Notes: a model not told the origin generated them from the sequence alone. Numbered from the stretch's first letter, positions 8,442 through 17,461 are shown. The stretch: 64,000 nt of DNA from Jejubacter sp036620675 (GCA_036620675.1 JAZHEE010000019.1), one strand, 5' to 3'. Made by a program: numbers and translations.

Positions 8442-9794
8442 ATGACTAAACATTACGACTATATCGCCATCGGCGGCGGCAGCGGCGGCATCGCTTCCAT
8501 CAACCGCGCTGCTATGTACGGTAAAAAATGCGCCCTGATCGAAGCAAAAGAGCTTGGCGGCACCTGCGTGAACGTGGGCTGTGTACCGAAAAAGGTGATG
8601 TGGCATGCGGCACAGATAGCCGAAGCGATTCGTATGTATGGCCCGGACTACGGCTTTGACGCCACCCTGAACAAGCTGGACTGGCAGAAGCTGGTCGCCA
8701 GCCGTAGCGCCTATATCGACCGCATCCACACTTCCTACGACAACGTGCTGGGCAAGAATAAGGTGGATGTTATCCGCGGCTTCGCTCGTTTCATTGATGC
8801 GCATACCGTAGAAGTTAATGGCGAAACTATCAGCGCCGACCATATTCTGATAGCCACCGGAGGCCGTCCGAGCCATCCGGCGATTCCGGGCGCCGAATAC
8901 GGCATAGACTCCGACGGTTTCTTCGAGCTGCCAGAGCTTCCGAAGCGCGTCGCGGTAGTGGGCGCAGGCTATATCGCCGTAGAGCTGGCAGGCGTGATTA
9001 ACGGGCTGGGGGCGGAAACCCACCTGTTGGTACGCAAACACGCGCCGCTGCGCAGTTTCGATCCGCTACTGGTAGAAACCCTGGTTGAAGTGATGGAAGC
9101 CGAAGGCCCCACCCTGCACACCCACGCGGTGCCGAAATCGGTGGAGAAAAACGGCGACGGCAGCCTGACGCTGACGCTGGAAGATGGGCGTACTCTCACC
9201 GTCGATACCCTGATCTGGGCTATTGGCCGCGAACCGGCCAATGACAATATCAATCTGGCGGCAACTGGCGTTAAAACCGATGAAAAAGGCTATATCGTCG
9301 TCGATAAATATCAGAATACCAACGTTGACGGCATTTACGCCGTGGGCGACAACACCGGCCATATCGAACTGACGCCGGTCGCCGTCGCTGCCGGACGCCG
9401 CCTGTCTGAACGGCTGTTTAACAACAAACCGGAAGAGCACCTGGACTACAGCAATGTCCCCACCGTGGTCTTCAGCCATCCGCCAATCGGCACCGTTGGC
9501 CTGACCGAACCCCAGGCCCGCGAGCAGTACGGCGACGACGCGGTGAAGGTCTATAAATCCTCGTTCACCGCTATGTACACCGCAGTCACCAGCCACCGCC
9601 AGCCGTGCCGTATGAAGCTGGTCTGCGTCGGCCCGGAAGAGAAGATTGTCGGCATTCACGGCATCGGCTTCGGTATGGACGAAATGCTCCAGGGCTTCGC
9701 CGTTGCCCTGAAAATGGGCGCCACCAAGCAAGACTTCGACAACACTGTTGCCATTCACCCCACCGCGGCGGAAGAGTTCGTGACCATGCGTTAA
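8442..9794 (+). CDS. gor: Glutathione reductase
   Basis: FAD-dependent, NADPH-using homodimer that reduces glutathione disulfide in the cytoplasm. It has 450 aa, as in E. coli. The FAD-binding GGGSGG is at 11-16, the redox-active CVNVGC gives Cys42 and Cys47, the NADPH fold has VVGAGYIAVE, and the C-terminal HPTAAEE supplies His439 and Glu444 for the partner active site. The ATG at 8442 follows AAGGTAACGGCC. A perfect hairpin terminator follows. Confidence 0.98.
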   Translation: MTKHYDYIAIGGGSGGIASINRAAMYGKKCALIEAKELGGTCVNVGCVPKKVMWHAAQIAEAIRMYGPDYGFDATLNKLDWQKLVASRSAYIDRIHTSYDNVLGKNKVDVIRGFARFIDAHTVEVNGETISADHILIATGGRPSHPAIPGAEYGIDSDGFFELPELPKRVAVVGAGYIAVELAGVINGLGAETHLLVRKHAPLRSFDPLLVETLVEVMEAEGPTLHTHAVPKSVEKNGDGSLTLTLEDGRTLTVDTLIWAIGREPANDNINLAATGVKTDEKGYIVVDKYQNTNVDGIYAVGDNTGHIELTPVAVAAGRRLSERLFNNKPEEHLDYSNVPTVVFSHPPIGTVGLTEPQAREQYGDDAVKVYKSSFTAMYTAVTSHRQPCRMKLVCVGPEEKIVGIHGIGFGMDEMLQGFAVALKMGATKQDFDNTVAIHPTAAEEFVTMR

Positions 9795-9801
9795 TCGTCA
9801 G

Positions 9802-9839
9802 GCGATGCGCATGACTGAACGGTATGCGCATCGCATTTT
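9802..9839 (+). terminator. Bidirectional terminator after gor
   Basis: An 11-bp perfect stem, GCGATGCGCAT (9802-9812) with ATGCGCATCGC (9824-9834), is followed by ATTTTC. It separates gor from the convergent LysR gene ending at 9839. Confidence 0.75.
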
Positions 9840-10747
9840 CACCGTATTATTGCCACAGCCTGACGAATTAGGGCGCTCAGCCAGTCAACAAAGTGCTGTA
9901 CGGCCAACGGCCGGTACTGTCTGTGTGGCCATAGTAAATTCATGGGCAGAGGAGGCGCACGGTACGCCGACATCACCTCGGTCAGGTCACCAGACGCCAG
10001 ATCGTGCTGCACATCATAGGCAGGGATCTGAATCAATCCCAGACCCGCTTTACAGCATGCAATATAGGATTCTGCGCTGTTCACTGTGACCCGACCGGGA
10101 AATTCCCGGGCATGGCATTTGCCATCTTCCAGCCACTCCCAGTTTTCCACGCACCCTGATGAAGGAGAGGCATACTTAATAATTCGGTGTCGTTCCAGCT
10201 CGTCAGGATGCTGTGGTAAACCGTACTGCGCCAGATACTTCGGGCTGGCAACGTTGATCAGATTCAACTGCCCTATTGAGCGTGCAATCAACGATGAATC
10301 GGTAAGATGACCCACACGTAATACGCAATCCACGCCTTCTTCCACCAGAGAAACCGTCCGATCGGTGCTACCAAGCACCACATCGATACCGGGATAGCGC
10401 GCCAGGAAATCCGGTAACGCCGGCGCGACAAGCAAACGTCCCATTCGCGACGGAACATTCACGCGTACTCGCCCTTCCGGCAGGGTTGTGGTCTGGCGGA
10501 AAAGTGCCTCCGTCTCATCAATATCAGCAAGGATTTGTAAGGCGCGCAGATAGAACAGTTCCCCATCGGGCGTCAGCTGCATGGAACGCGTCGTACGGTG
10601 CAAAAGCCGGACGCCGAGCTTTGCTTCCAGCTCTCCCACCGCCGTAGAGACAGTTGAGCGCGGAATCTCCATGTAATGAGCCGCACGGGTAAAACTGGCG
10701 CTTTCCACCACGCGGGTAAAAATACGGTACTGCGTAATTTTATCCAT
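9839..10747 (-). CDS. LysR-family transcriptional regulator, divergent to an SDR gene
   Basis: 302-aa LTTR of the YafC/DmlR-like subclass: N-terminal winged HTH (FTRVVESASFTRAAHYMEIPRSTVSTAVGELE split over residues 9-41, then LGVRLLHRTTR), linker helix, and a two-lobe effector domain (GRVRVNVPSRMGR, VDCVLRVG, SYIACCKAGLGLIQIP). It is divergently arranged with the SDR at 10879, and the gap holds a perfect 14+14 dyad, so it probably controls that gene and itself. Effector unknown. Confidence 0.9.
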   Translation of the reverse strand: MDKITQYRIFTRVVESASFTRAAHYMEIPRSTVSTAVGELEAKLGVRLLHRTTRSMQLTPDGELFYLRALQILADIDETEALFRQTTTLPEGRVRVNVPSRMGRLLVAPALPDFLARYPGIDVVLGSTDRTVSLVEEGVDCVLRVGHLTDSSLIARSIGQLNLINVASPKYLAQYGLPQHPDELERHRIIKYASPSSGCVENWEWLEDGKCHAREFPGRVTVNSAESYIACCKAGLGLIQIPAYDVQHDLASGDLTEVMSAYRAPPLPMNLLWPHRQYRPLAVQHFVDWLSALIRQAVAIIR

Positions 10748-10761
10748 GACGATTATTGTTC

Positions 10762-10792
10762 GTTATTTCTGACAGGTACTGTCAGAAATAAC
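10762..10792. promoter_or_regulatory. Perfect LysR-type operator dyad
   Basis: GTTATTTCTGACAG (10762-10775) and its exact complement CTGTCAGAAATAAC (10779-10792) flank a 3-bp centre. The site is 15 bp upstream of the LysR start and 87 bp upstream of the SDR start. Such symmetry in a divergent LysR/target gap is the classic LTTR recognition-site layout. Confidence 0.75.
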
Positions 10793-10878
10793 ATCTTTAT
10801 AACACCCCGGCCAGCGATAAGAATCAATAACACAGGCCGCATCATACCGATGCATCATGACTTCACAGGAGATCCTCT

Positions 10879-11652
10879 ATGATCGACCATAGTATTAAAG
10901 GGAAACGCATTCTCATCGCCGGTGGCGCGAAAAACCTGGGGGGCCTGCTCGCCCGGGATCTTGCCGAAAATGGCGCCGCCTCCATCGTCATTCACTATAA
11001 CCGCGACGAATCGAAACCTGATGCCGACGCTACCGTCGCTGCCGTACAACAAGCGGGCGCACAGGCCGTTGCCCTCCAGGGGGACTTGACCCGTGCCAGC
11101 GCCATGGAAAAATTGTTCGAGGATGCCGTTAACCAATTCGGCCCCCTGGACATCGCGATTAATACCGTAGGGAAAGTCCTTAAAAAACCGATCGCCGATA
11201 TTCAGGAAGAAGAGTATGACGAAATGAGCGCCGTTAATGCCAAATCTGCATTCTTCTTCCTGAAGGAAGCCGGGAAACATGTGGCGGATAACGGAAAAAT
11301 TTGTACTCTGGTGACTTCCCTGCTGGGCGCCTATACCCCGTTTTATGCCGCTTATGCCGGAACCAAAGCACCGGTGGAGCATTTCACGCGCGCAGCATCT
11401 AAAGAGTTTGGCGCCAGGGGGATTTCAGTGACGGCTATCGGCCCAGGCCCCATGGATACGCCATTCTTCTATCCGCAAGAGAGCGCAGAAGCGCAGAATT
11501 ACCATAAAACGGCAGCGGCGCTCTCCGCGTTTTCCAGAACCGGCCTGACGGATATCGAAGATATCGTTCCCTGGGTACGTTTTCTGGTTTCTGAAGGATG
11601 GTGGATGACGGGTCAAACCGTTCTGGTTAACGGCGGTTATACCACCAAATAA
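10879..11652 (+). CDS. Short-chain dehydrogenase/reductase (SDR)
   Basis: 257-aa classical SDR with a Rossmann fold. The cofactor loop is GGAKNLGG (residues 15-22, a variant of TGxxxGxG). The catalytic Ser147, Tyr159 and Lys163 are present (AAYAGTK). The usual NNAG is NTVG. HYNRDES after beta-2 is compatible with NADP preference. The ATG at 10879 follows GGAGATCCTCT. Substrate unknown. It is read away from the LysR gene through the shared operator, and the paraoxonase-like gene follows 76 bp later without a clear terminator, so the two may be cotranscribed. Confidence 0.9.
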   Translation: MIDHSIKGKRILIAGGAKNLGGLLARDLAENGAASIVIHYNRDESKPDADATVAAVQQAGAQAVALQGDLTRASAMEKLFEDAVNQFGPLDIAINTVGKVLKKPIADIQEEEYDEMSAVNAKSAFFFLKEAGKHVADNGKICTLVTSLLGAYTPFYAAYAGTKAPVEHFTRAASKEFGARGISVTAIGPGPMDTPFFYPQESAEAQNYHKTAAALSAFSRTGLTDIEDIVPWVRFLVSEGWWMTGQTVLVNGGYTTK

Positions 11653-11728
11653 AGGAAAATTGCCGCCCGGCAGCACCCTGTCGCTCCGTTCGCTACGCTT
11701 AATAAGCCAAAAAGAACAGGAGAGATAA

Positions 11729-12790
11729 ATGAGCACATTCAAGGGTGTGACCGGAGCGGCGCTATCTGTGCTGTTCCTGAGCACAGCGGCGAGCGCCGCC
11801 GACGGCTCTCTGGATACCGGCAAGGCGCAGATTATCCGTAACGCCATCAACGTTGAAGATCTGGTGCAGATTAACGATAGCTGGATTATCGGCAGCAGCT
11901 TTTCCATCCAAAATAAGCCGACAGGGCTGTATCTGTTCAATATCCGCAATCGTAAACCGCAAAAAGTGGACTGGCGCCAGGTCAGAGTAACACCGGATAA
12001 AACGGCTTTCCCGAATTGCCCCGGCGCGCCGAACTTCGCCCGGCTTTCCACTCACGGGCTGGACTATTACCGGGACGCGGGTCGTCTGTATGTCGTCAAC
12101 CACGGTGGTCGCGAGTCGGTGGAAGTCTTCGCCATCAACGCCGAAAATAACGCCCGTCCCACCCTGAGCTGGCAGGGTTGCGTGATGGCGCCGCATAGCG
12201 CCTGGTTCGATGCCGTCGCCGGGCTATCTAATAATCAAATGATTATCAGTAGCCTGTGGGACCCCGGAGATACACAGCGTAACCCGAAACTTAAAGCCGG
12301 AAAGCCGGTTGGTGGGTTATATCGCTGGAGTACAGAAGCGGGTTTGCAGCCCGTAAAAGGCAGCGCGATGCTTTCCGGCCCCAACGGCGTACTGGCCGAC
12401 CGGGATGGTAAAACGGTGTGGGTCGCCGCCTGGGCCGAAAAAGCGCTGGTTCGCATCGATACCGATGGCAGTGAACCGCAGGTTCGCAAAACGGCGGTGG
12501 ATTACCATCCGGATAATCTGCGCTGGTCGCCGGACGGCAGAAAAATTATCGCCGGCGGTCAGGCCACCGATCTGGATGCCCTCTTTGCCTGCCTGGAAAA
12601 GTCAGCGCCGGTCTGCCCGGATATCAACCAGCGGCTGGACGCGCTCGATCCCGCCACCATGAAAACCACACCATTACTTTCCGCCACGCCGATTCCGGGG
12701 ATGAATGCCGGTACCGGCGCCATTCTTGTCAACGGCGAATACTGGCTGAGCAGTTTTAAAAATAACGCTATTGCCGTCATCCCCCGGTGA
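11729..12790 (+). CDS. Secreted paraoxonase/arylesterase-like beta-propeller (copy 1)
   Basis: 353-aa exported protein. A signal peptide is clear (MSTFKGVTGAALSVLFLSTA, then ASA before ADGS). The body follows the six-bladed propeller pattern of PON/arylesterases: NVEDLVQ; STHGLDYY; LYVVNHGGRESVEVF, which parallels the PON1 VNHPDAKSTVELF segment; GPNGVLADRDGKTVWVA; HPDNLRWSPDG; and a last blade GTGAILVNGEYWLSSF. The two His of STHG and VNHG would match the PON1 His115/His134 dyad. Calcium-dependent lactonase or esterase activity in the periplasm is inferred, not shown. Four cysteines (NCPG, QGC, ACLE, VCPD) could form disulfides. A paralogue of identical length lies at 18167. The start has AGGAGAGATAA before ATG. 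Confidence 0.75.
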   Translation: MSTFKGVTGAALSVLFLSTAASAADGSLDTGKAQIIRNAINVEDLVQINDSWIIGSSFSIQNKPTGLYLFNIRNRKPQKVDWRQVRVTPDKTAFPNCPGAPNFARLSTHGLDYYRDAGRLYVVNHGGRESVEVFAINAENNARPTLSWQGCVMAPHSAWFDAVAGLSNNQMIISSLWDPGDTQRNPKLKAGKPVGGLYRWSTEAGLQPVKGSAMLSGPNGVLADRDGKTVWVAAWAEKALVRIDTDGSEPQVRKTAVDYHPDNLRWSPDGRKIIAGGQATDLDALFACLEKSAPVCPDINQRLDALDPATMKTTPLLSATPIPGMNAGTGAILVNGEYWLSSFKNNAIAVIPR

Positions 12791-12795
12791 CAGCC

Positions 12796-12823
12796 TCCCG
12801 GCGGTCGTCACATATCGCCGGGA
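12796..12823 (+). terminator. Hairpin after the first propeller gene
   Basis: TCCCGGCG (12796-12803) pairs with CGCCGGGA (12816-12823). No T run follows, so it may only stabilise the 3' end or act as a weak terminator. Confidence 0.4.
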
Positions 12824-12884
12824 TATAAAAAATAGTTAACATGGATAATCTTTCTGGCTATACTCCCGACATTAAGTTAACAGT

Positions 12885-12902
12885 GATAACTTTTTTGTTA
12901 TG
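12885..12902. promoter_or_regulatory. Candidate MarR-type dyad upstream of the MarR-GNAT gene
   Basis: GATAAC (12885-12890) and GTTATG (12897-12902) form a short inverted repeat around six T residues, 20 bp before the MarR-GNAT start. The position suits autorepression. Arms are only 5 bp, so this is tentative. Confidence 0.3.
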
Positions 12903-12921
12903 ACTCATTCGGGAGCTTTCA

Positions 12922-13848
12922 ATGGATCTTAACCAGATACAGGAATTCAGAGCCTCGCTGCGCGAGCTGGTCAGGGAATTAGGAATGTTGAGTCGCAAAA
13001 GCAGCGGCACCAGCCTGTCGCCGCTGCAAAGCCATATCCTGATTGAGCTTGATAAAGCGCCGCTTGGCGTGACGGAGCTTGCCAGAAAACTGGGGTGTGA
13101 AAAGGCCAATATCAGCCGGACAATTCGGGGTATGATGGAAAATGCGCTACTGGAACGCCGCCAGGATAGCCAGGATGGTCGGGCTTCCAGCTTTTGCCTT
13201 ACCCCCCAGGGAAAAGCACAGTTGGCCCAAATTGAAGAGAACGCCAATCGCTTTATCAGCCAGGCGCTTGGCCTGGCTTCCGAACGCGAATGCCGCGATT
13301 TTTCCCGGACGATTCACGGCCTGAACAGCGCATTAAAAAATGCCCGTGCTCAGCGGGAGCAAGAGATTGTCATCACTGAGATCGCACCTGACGATAACCA
13401 GGCGATGGCAGAGATTATCCGCCAGAGCTTTCGCGATAATAAGATCGATCATCTGGAAGGCGTCAGCCTGCACGACCCGGAGCTGAACAACCTGTACCAG
13501 ACTTATCAGCGACCAGGCAGCCGCTACTGGGTCGCCAGAGCAAACGGCCGCGTACTGGGAGGGGTAGGGATAGCACCGCTGGCGGGGCCGACAGAAACGA
13601 CCTGTGAAATGCAGAAGCTTTTTCTGAGCGCCGATGCACTGGGCACCGGTCTGGGCCGCCGGCTGATAGCCCTGTCGCTCCAGCAAGCCCGCCAACTTGG
13701 TTACGACTACTGCTATCTGGAAACGCTGAGCGAATTACAAAGCGCCGTGCGGCTGTATGAAAAGTTCGGCTTCGACTATCTGGCTTCCCCACTGGGGAAC
13801 ACCGGGCATGGCGGCTGCGATCTGTTTATGCAGCTTAAACTGGCGTGA
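12922..13848 (+). CDS. MarR-GNAT fusion: winged-helix regulator plus N-acetyltransferase
   Basis: 308-aa two-domain protein. Residues about 1-145 are a MarR winged helix (LSPLQSHILIELDKAPLGVT, then ELARKLGCEKANISRTIRGM; wing RRQDSQDGRASSFCLT). Residues about 150-308 are a GNAT acetyltransferase with the acetyl-CoA loop GTGLGRRLI and C-terminal YEKFGFDYL. Fusions of this type couple DNA binding to acetylation of a small molecule or protein; the substrate is unknown. The ATG at 12922 follows GGGAGC. It converges on the nucleoside hydrolase gene with a 5-bp gap. Confidence 0.88.
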   Translation: MDLNQIQEFRASLRELVRELGMLSRKSSGTSLSPLQSHILIELDKAPLGVTELARKLGCEKANISRTIRGMMENALLERRQDSQDGRASSFCLTPQGKAQLAQIEENANRFISQALGLASERECRDFSRTIHGLNSALKNARAQREQEIVITEIAPDDNQAMAEIIRQSFRDNKIDHLEGVSLHDPELNNLYQTYQRPGSRYWVARANGRVLGGVGIAPLAGPTETTCEMQKLFLSADALGTGLGRRLIALSLQQARQLGYDYCYLETLSELQSAVRLYEKFGFDYLASPLGNTGHGGCDLFMQLKLA

Positions 13849-13853
13849 CAATT

Positions 13854-14834
13854 TCAGTGGATGGCGTTCCCCTGGAAATAGCGCTCAAGCAGCGCCAGCA
13901 GCCGCGCATTATCCACCGAGGTCAGGATCTGCACCGGCGCGCCAAGGGGAGGCGCAACGCCCACATCCAGCTTTAGCGCGCTGCGGCGACAGGTCATGCC
14001 ACGCGCCACGCCTTCCAGCGCCACATCCAGATACGCCTGTTCACTATCGCACAGCCCGGGTTCCAGCAGCCAGGCGACGGTCAGGGCATCATGGATCCAG
14101 CAGCCCGGCAGGCCGCGGGTCTTCATGGAATAGTCGAGCCACGGGCGCAGGGTTTGCGCCAGATAACGGGTACAGGGATTTTCCACCGCCGTCAGCCTGT
14201 CGAGGTCGGCATGCACCATCTGGGTTTGGGTCGTGACATCCATTGGCACCAGGGTAACAGGCGCTCCGCTGGTCAACACCATATGGGCCGCTTCGGGGTC
14301 AAGCCCGAAGTTGGTATCTTTCAGGTAGCCAGGGACATGAAAAACACCGCCCATAATCACAATGCGTCTGACCGCCTGCGCCATTTCGGGAAACAGGCGC
14401 AGCGCCAGCGCCACATTGGTTAACGGACCAATCGCAATCAGCGTAATTTCGCCAGGGTGTTGGCAGATAAGCTCTCCCATCGCATAAGGCGCCAGCGGCG
14501 GCGCTGGTGCGACGATTGCGGGCGGTGGCGTATCGCGCCACAGTTCGCGCAATCCATAACTATCGACCGCGCCGTCCAGCCGCGCCCGCCAGGGCTCCGG
14601 CGGCTCCATCAGCGCCCGGGAAGCCCCGCGTCTGACCGGCACGCTGGCCCCCAGGCGGTTCACCAAATCGCAGGCCACGCGATAGCCCACTTCGCTTGCG
14701 GTATTACCCGCCACGGTGGTGATAAGTTCCAGCCGTATCTGCGGCGCACAGAGCGCCAGAGACAGCGCCAGGCCATCGTCCACGTTCGCGCCCGGTACGC
14801 CGTTGCCGGGATCGCAGTCAATAATTACCCGCAT
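13854..14834 (-). CDS. Inosine-uridine-preferring nucleoside hydrolase family protein
   Basis: 326-aa N-ribohydrolase that splits nucleosides into base and ribose. The calcium-binding aspartate cluster starts the protein (DCDPG at 6-10, then DD at 19-20). The loop between DPG and DD is longer than in the RihA/B type (NGVPGANV). The catalytic His-Asp pair is seen in CWIHDALTVAW near the C-terminus, and IGPLTNVALAL and MGGVF are typical. It overlaps the LacI gene by 10 bp and is last in a probable operon MFS-LacI-hydrolase. Nucleoside preference cannot be read. Confidence 0.9.
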   Translation of the reverse strand: MRVIIDCDPGNGVPGANVDDGLALSLALCAPQIRLELITTVAGNTASEVGYRVACDLVNRLGASVPVRRGASRALMEPPEPWRARLDGAVDSYGLRELWRDTPPPAIVAPAPPLAPYAMGELICQHPGEITLIAIGPLTNVALALRLFPEMAQAVRRIVIMGGVFHVPGYLKDTNFGLDPEAAHMVLTSGAPVTLVPMDVTTQTQMVHADLDRLTAVENPCTRYLAQTLRPWLDYSMKTRGLPGCWIHDALTVAWLLEPGLCDSEQAYLDVALEGVARGMTCRRSALKLDVGVAPPLGAPVQILTSVDNARLLALLERYFQGNAIH

Positions 14835-15868
14835 AGCATCACTTTAGTTATCGGGGCTTCCGACGGTCGACAACCGCAGGACTCCCCAGGCTGCAACTCA
14901 AAATCAAACTCAAGGCGGCGCGCCACGCCATCCCATTCCCGTAACATAGCGATAGCCGCCTGCGCCATACGGTCGACCGGCTGGCGTACCGCTGTCAGCG
15001 ACGGTACGCTGTAAAACGACTCCAGCGTGGCGTTAAAACAGACCAATGCCACATCTTGCGGCACGCTCAGCCCGTGTTCCGCCAACGCTCTCAGGCAACC
15101 AAACGCCTGCTGTTCATTGGTGGCGAACAGCGCGCGCGGCAGCACGCCTGCCAGCATGCGTCGGGTGGCGTCATAGCCGCCGGCCCGGGTGTAATCGGTG
15201 GAAAAGATCCAATGCTCATTAACCGCCAGAGCGCTTTCCTCCAGAGCCTGACGCCAGCCAAGCAGACGATCCTGGGTATTCAGCATCGCCATCGGCCCGC
15301 AGATAATGGCGATATCCCGATAGCCGTGCTCGACCAGGTGGCGGGTGGCCTGATAAGCCGCCTGCTGTTCATTGACCTGAATCGAGCTGACGTTTAACCC
15401 GGGTTCGACCCTGTCGATCATTACGCAGGGCGTACCGCTGGCCTGAATCACATCAATACAGGGATGGCGATCGACGCTGGTATAAATCAGTCCGTCAACC
15501 TGGCGGTGTAGCAGATTGTTGATAAGCTCCCGTTCGCGCAGGCGATCGTCGCCGGCGTCTCCCAGCAGCAGCACTTTACCATCGGCAAAGGCTTCCTGCT
15601 GCAGCGCATGGGCCATGGAGGAGATAAAGGGATTGGCGATATTCGGCACTACCAGGCCATAGGTTTGCGTCGAGCCGGATGCCAGCGCGCGCGCCACGCC
15701 ATTCGGCCGATACCCGGTCTTTTCTATCGCTGTCAGCACCCGCTGTCGGGTGGCGGGTGCCACCGGTCGTGGGCCGTTATTGATAACGTAGCTGACTACC
15801 GCCACCGAGGTTCCTGCCTCACGGGCGACATCGGTGCGCGTAACGCGCCGGGAACGGGATGAGCTCAC
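14825..15868 (-). CDS. LacI-family repressor of the nucleoside hydrolase operon
   Basis: 347-aa LacI/GalR regulator: N-terminal HTH VTRTDVAREAGTSVAVVSYV at about residues 9-28, hinge helix (NGVARALAS), then a periplasmic-binding-like effector domain (YGLVVPNIANPFISSMAHAL, DGLIYTSV, TSCGCRP-type C-terminus). It sits between the transporter and hydrolase genes on the same strand. The two palindromes at 17403-17461 in front of the operon are its probable operators. The inducer is likely a nucleoside or ribose derivative (inference from the neighbours). Confidence 0.9.
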   Translation of the reverse strand: MSSSRSRRVTRTDVAREAGTSVAVVSYVINNGPRPVAPATRQRVLTAIEKTGYRPNGVARALASGSTQTYGLVVPNIANPFISSMAHALQQEAFADGKVLLLGDAGDDRLRERELINNLLHRQVDGLIYTSVDRHPCIDVIQASGTPCVMIDRVEPGLNVSSIQVNEQQAAYQATRHLVEHGYRDIAIICGPMAMLNTQDRLLGWRQALEESALAVNEHWIFSTDYTRAGGYDATRRMLAGVLPRALFATNEQQAFGCLRALAEHGLSVPQDVALVCFNATLESFYSVPSLTAVRQPVDRMAQAAIAMLREWDGVARRLEFDFELQPGESCGCRPSEAPITKVMLCG

Positions 15869-15954
15869 AACATACCTGCCTGATTTAAAGCGAAATTGCA
15901 GTCCAACAGCATAGCGGTTTGCGCCGCAAAAATCCCTTTGTCGGGCGGGGGATT

Positions 15955-17349
15955 TTAGATAGCATCTTCCGGCAGGTTCAGGTCACGCCCCCGGGTTTCC
16001 GGCGCAAAGAAAGTCGTCACCAGTCCAATACCCGCCATTACCGCGAAATAGGTCGCAATCGGCCACCAGTGCCCTGCCCAGGAGAGCAGCGCGGCAGCCA
16101 CCAGCGGCGCCGTTCCGCCGGAAAGAATCGAACCCAGCTCTTTGGCGAACGCCATTTTAGTATAACGATTGGTGACGCCAAACAGTTCAACCCCCCAGGC
16201 CGCCTGTACGCCGAATATCCCCAGCGACGCCAGCCCCATTCCCACCACGATAGTTGAAATCACTATCCACGGCTCACGGGAATCCAGCATCATAAAGGCC
16301 GGGAAGGCATAGAGAATCAGCAACAGGCAGAACCAGCGATAGGTAATGCGCCGCCCGAAGCGGTCGGAAAGCCAACCCGCCAGAGGAATAATCGCGAAAC
16401 CCAGCAGCGAAGCGATGAAAACCGCAGTGGTGGGCACAGATTTATCCACCGCCAGCACCTTAGCCACATAGCCAATAATAAAGCCCTGAGCCAGATAAGA
16501 GGGGCCATTTTCGCCAATACGCAGGCCCACCATGGTCCAGAAGGCCCGGGTACGGCGCCAGAAGCTGCGCGTATCCTGACTTTGCTGCGCCAGACCTCGC
16601 TGCATGGCTTCGCGGCGCTGGGCCTCCAGTAATACTTTCTGCCGTTCAAACACCGGCGTTTCACGAATATGACGGCGAATAATCAGCGCAGCCACCGCAA
16701 TCAGCATGCTGCCCAAAAAAGGAATACGCCAGCCCCAGCTCATCAGGCTCTCTTTATCGAGCTGAAGCACCAGCAGCCACACTAACGAGGCCAGTAACGT
16801 GCCGCTGTTGGAGCCCAGCGCGATAATGGAAGAGACCAGGCCGCGTCGCTTAACGGGTGCGTATTCCCCCAGCATCACCGTACCGCCAGACAGTTCGGCG
16901 CCAGCGCCAAGCCCCTGGGAAAAACGAAGAATAACCAGACACGCGGGCGCCCAGACGCCGATCGCGTTATAGCCAGGAATCAGGCCGATAAGCGTGGTGG
17001 ATAATCCCATCAGCGCAATAGTGGCCACCATCACCACCTTACGACCATGGCGATCGCCTATCCAGCCGAATAATAACGCGCCTATCGGTCGGGCAATAAA
17101 ACCCACCGACCAGGCGGCGAAACTGGAGAGCAACGCCATGACTGGCGTTGCCTCCGGAAAGAAGACATCGCCAAAAATGATGCCAGCGGCCAGACCATAG
17201 AGCGCGAAATCCGCGTATTCCATGGTGGTGCCTAACCAGCAGGAGAAAGTCGCGCGCCGAAAATCACGCTGCCCTTCTTCCGTGGCCAGCCGCTCCTGCG
17301 CTGCGTGCGGCGCATCAGCGGAAGGTACGCCGGTGGTATCAATACTCAT
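15955..17349 (-). CDS. MFS transporter, metabolite:H+ symporter (MHS) type
   Basis: 464-aa twelve-helix major facilitator. Features: TTMEYADFALYGLAAGI in TM1, the loop-2/3 motif GWIGDRHGRKVV and its repeat GWLSDRFGRRITY, RFSQGLGAGAELSGG, and SWGWRIPFLGS, all typical of the MHS subfamily (ShiA, ProP and YhjE relatives). A 40-residue charged cytoplasmic loop lies mid-protein (FERQKVLLEAQRREAMQRG). It is first in the operon with a LacI regulator and a nucleoside hydrolase, so it may import the hydrolase substrate; this is inference. The start is the ATG at 17349, preceded by GGGAGC. Confidence 0.9.
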   Translation of the reverse strand: MSIDTTGVPSADAPHAAQERLATEEGQRDFRRATFSCWLGTTMEYADFALYGLAAGIIFGDVFFPEATPVMALLSSFAAWSVGFIARPIGALLFGWIGDRHGRKVVMVATIALMGLSTTLIGLIPGYNAIGVWAPACLVILRFSQGLGAGAELSGGTVMLGEYAPVKRRGLVSSIIALGSNSGTLLASLVWLLVLQLDKESLMSWGWRIPFLGSMLIAVAALIIRRHIRETPVFERQKVLLEAQRREAMQRGLAQQSQDTRSFWRRTRAFWTMVGLRIGENGPSYLAQGFIIGYVAKVLAVDKSVPTTAVFIASLLGFAIIPLAGWLSDRFGRRITYRWFCLLLILYAFPAFMMLDSREPWIVISTIVVGMGLASLGIFGVQAAWGVELFGVTNRYTKMAFAKELGSILSGGTAPLVAAALLSWAGHWWPIATYFAVMAGIGLVTTFFAPETRGRDLNLPEDAI

Positions 17350-17402
17350 AGCGAAGCTCCCTGGTGTTGGATAACAGGAATGACGAATTGTGCAAATGCG
17401 TT

Positions 17403-17461
17403 ATCTACTCGCGTAGATTTGTATATTTTTATGGCGCATAGCATTATCTACCCGCGTAGAA
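17403..17461. promoter_or_regulatory. Two phased LacI-type operators
   Basis: Site 1 is ATCTAC-TCGC-GTAGAT (17403-17418), with perfect 6-bp arms. Site 2 is ATCTAC-CCGC-GTAGAA (17446-17461), with one end mismatch. The centres are 43 bp apart, about four helical turns, so both face the same side of the DNA. They lie 54-112 bp upstream of the MFS start, with AT-rich promoter-like sequence between them. The central CG fits LacI-family hinge-helix insertion. Confidence 0.75.
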
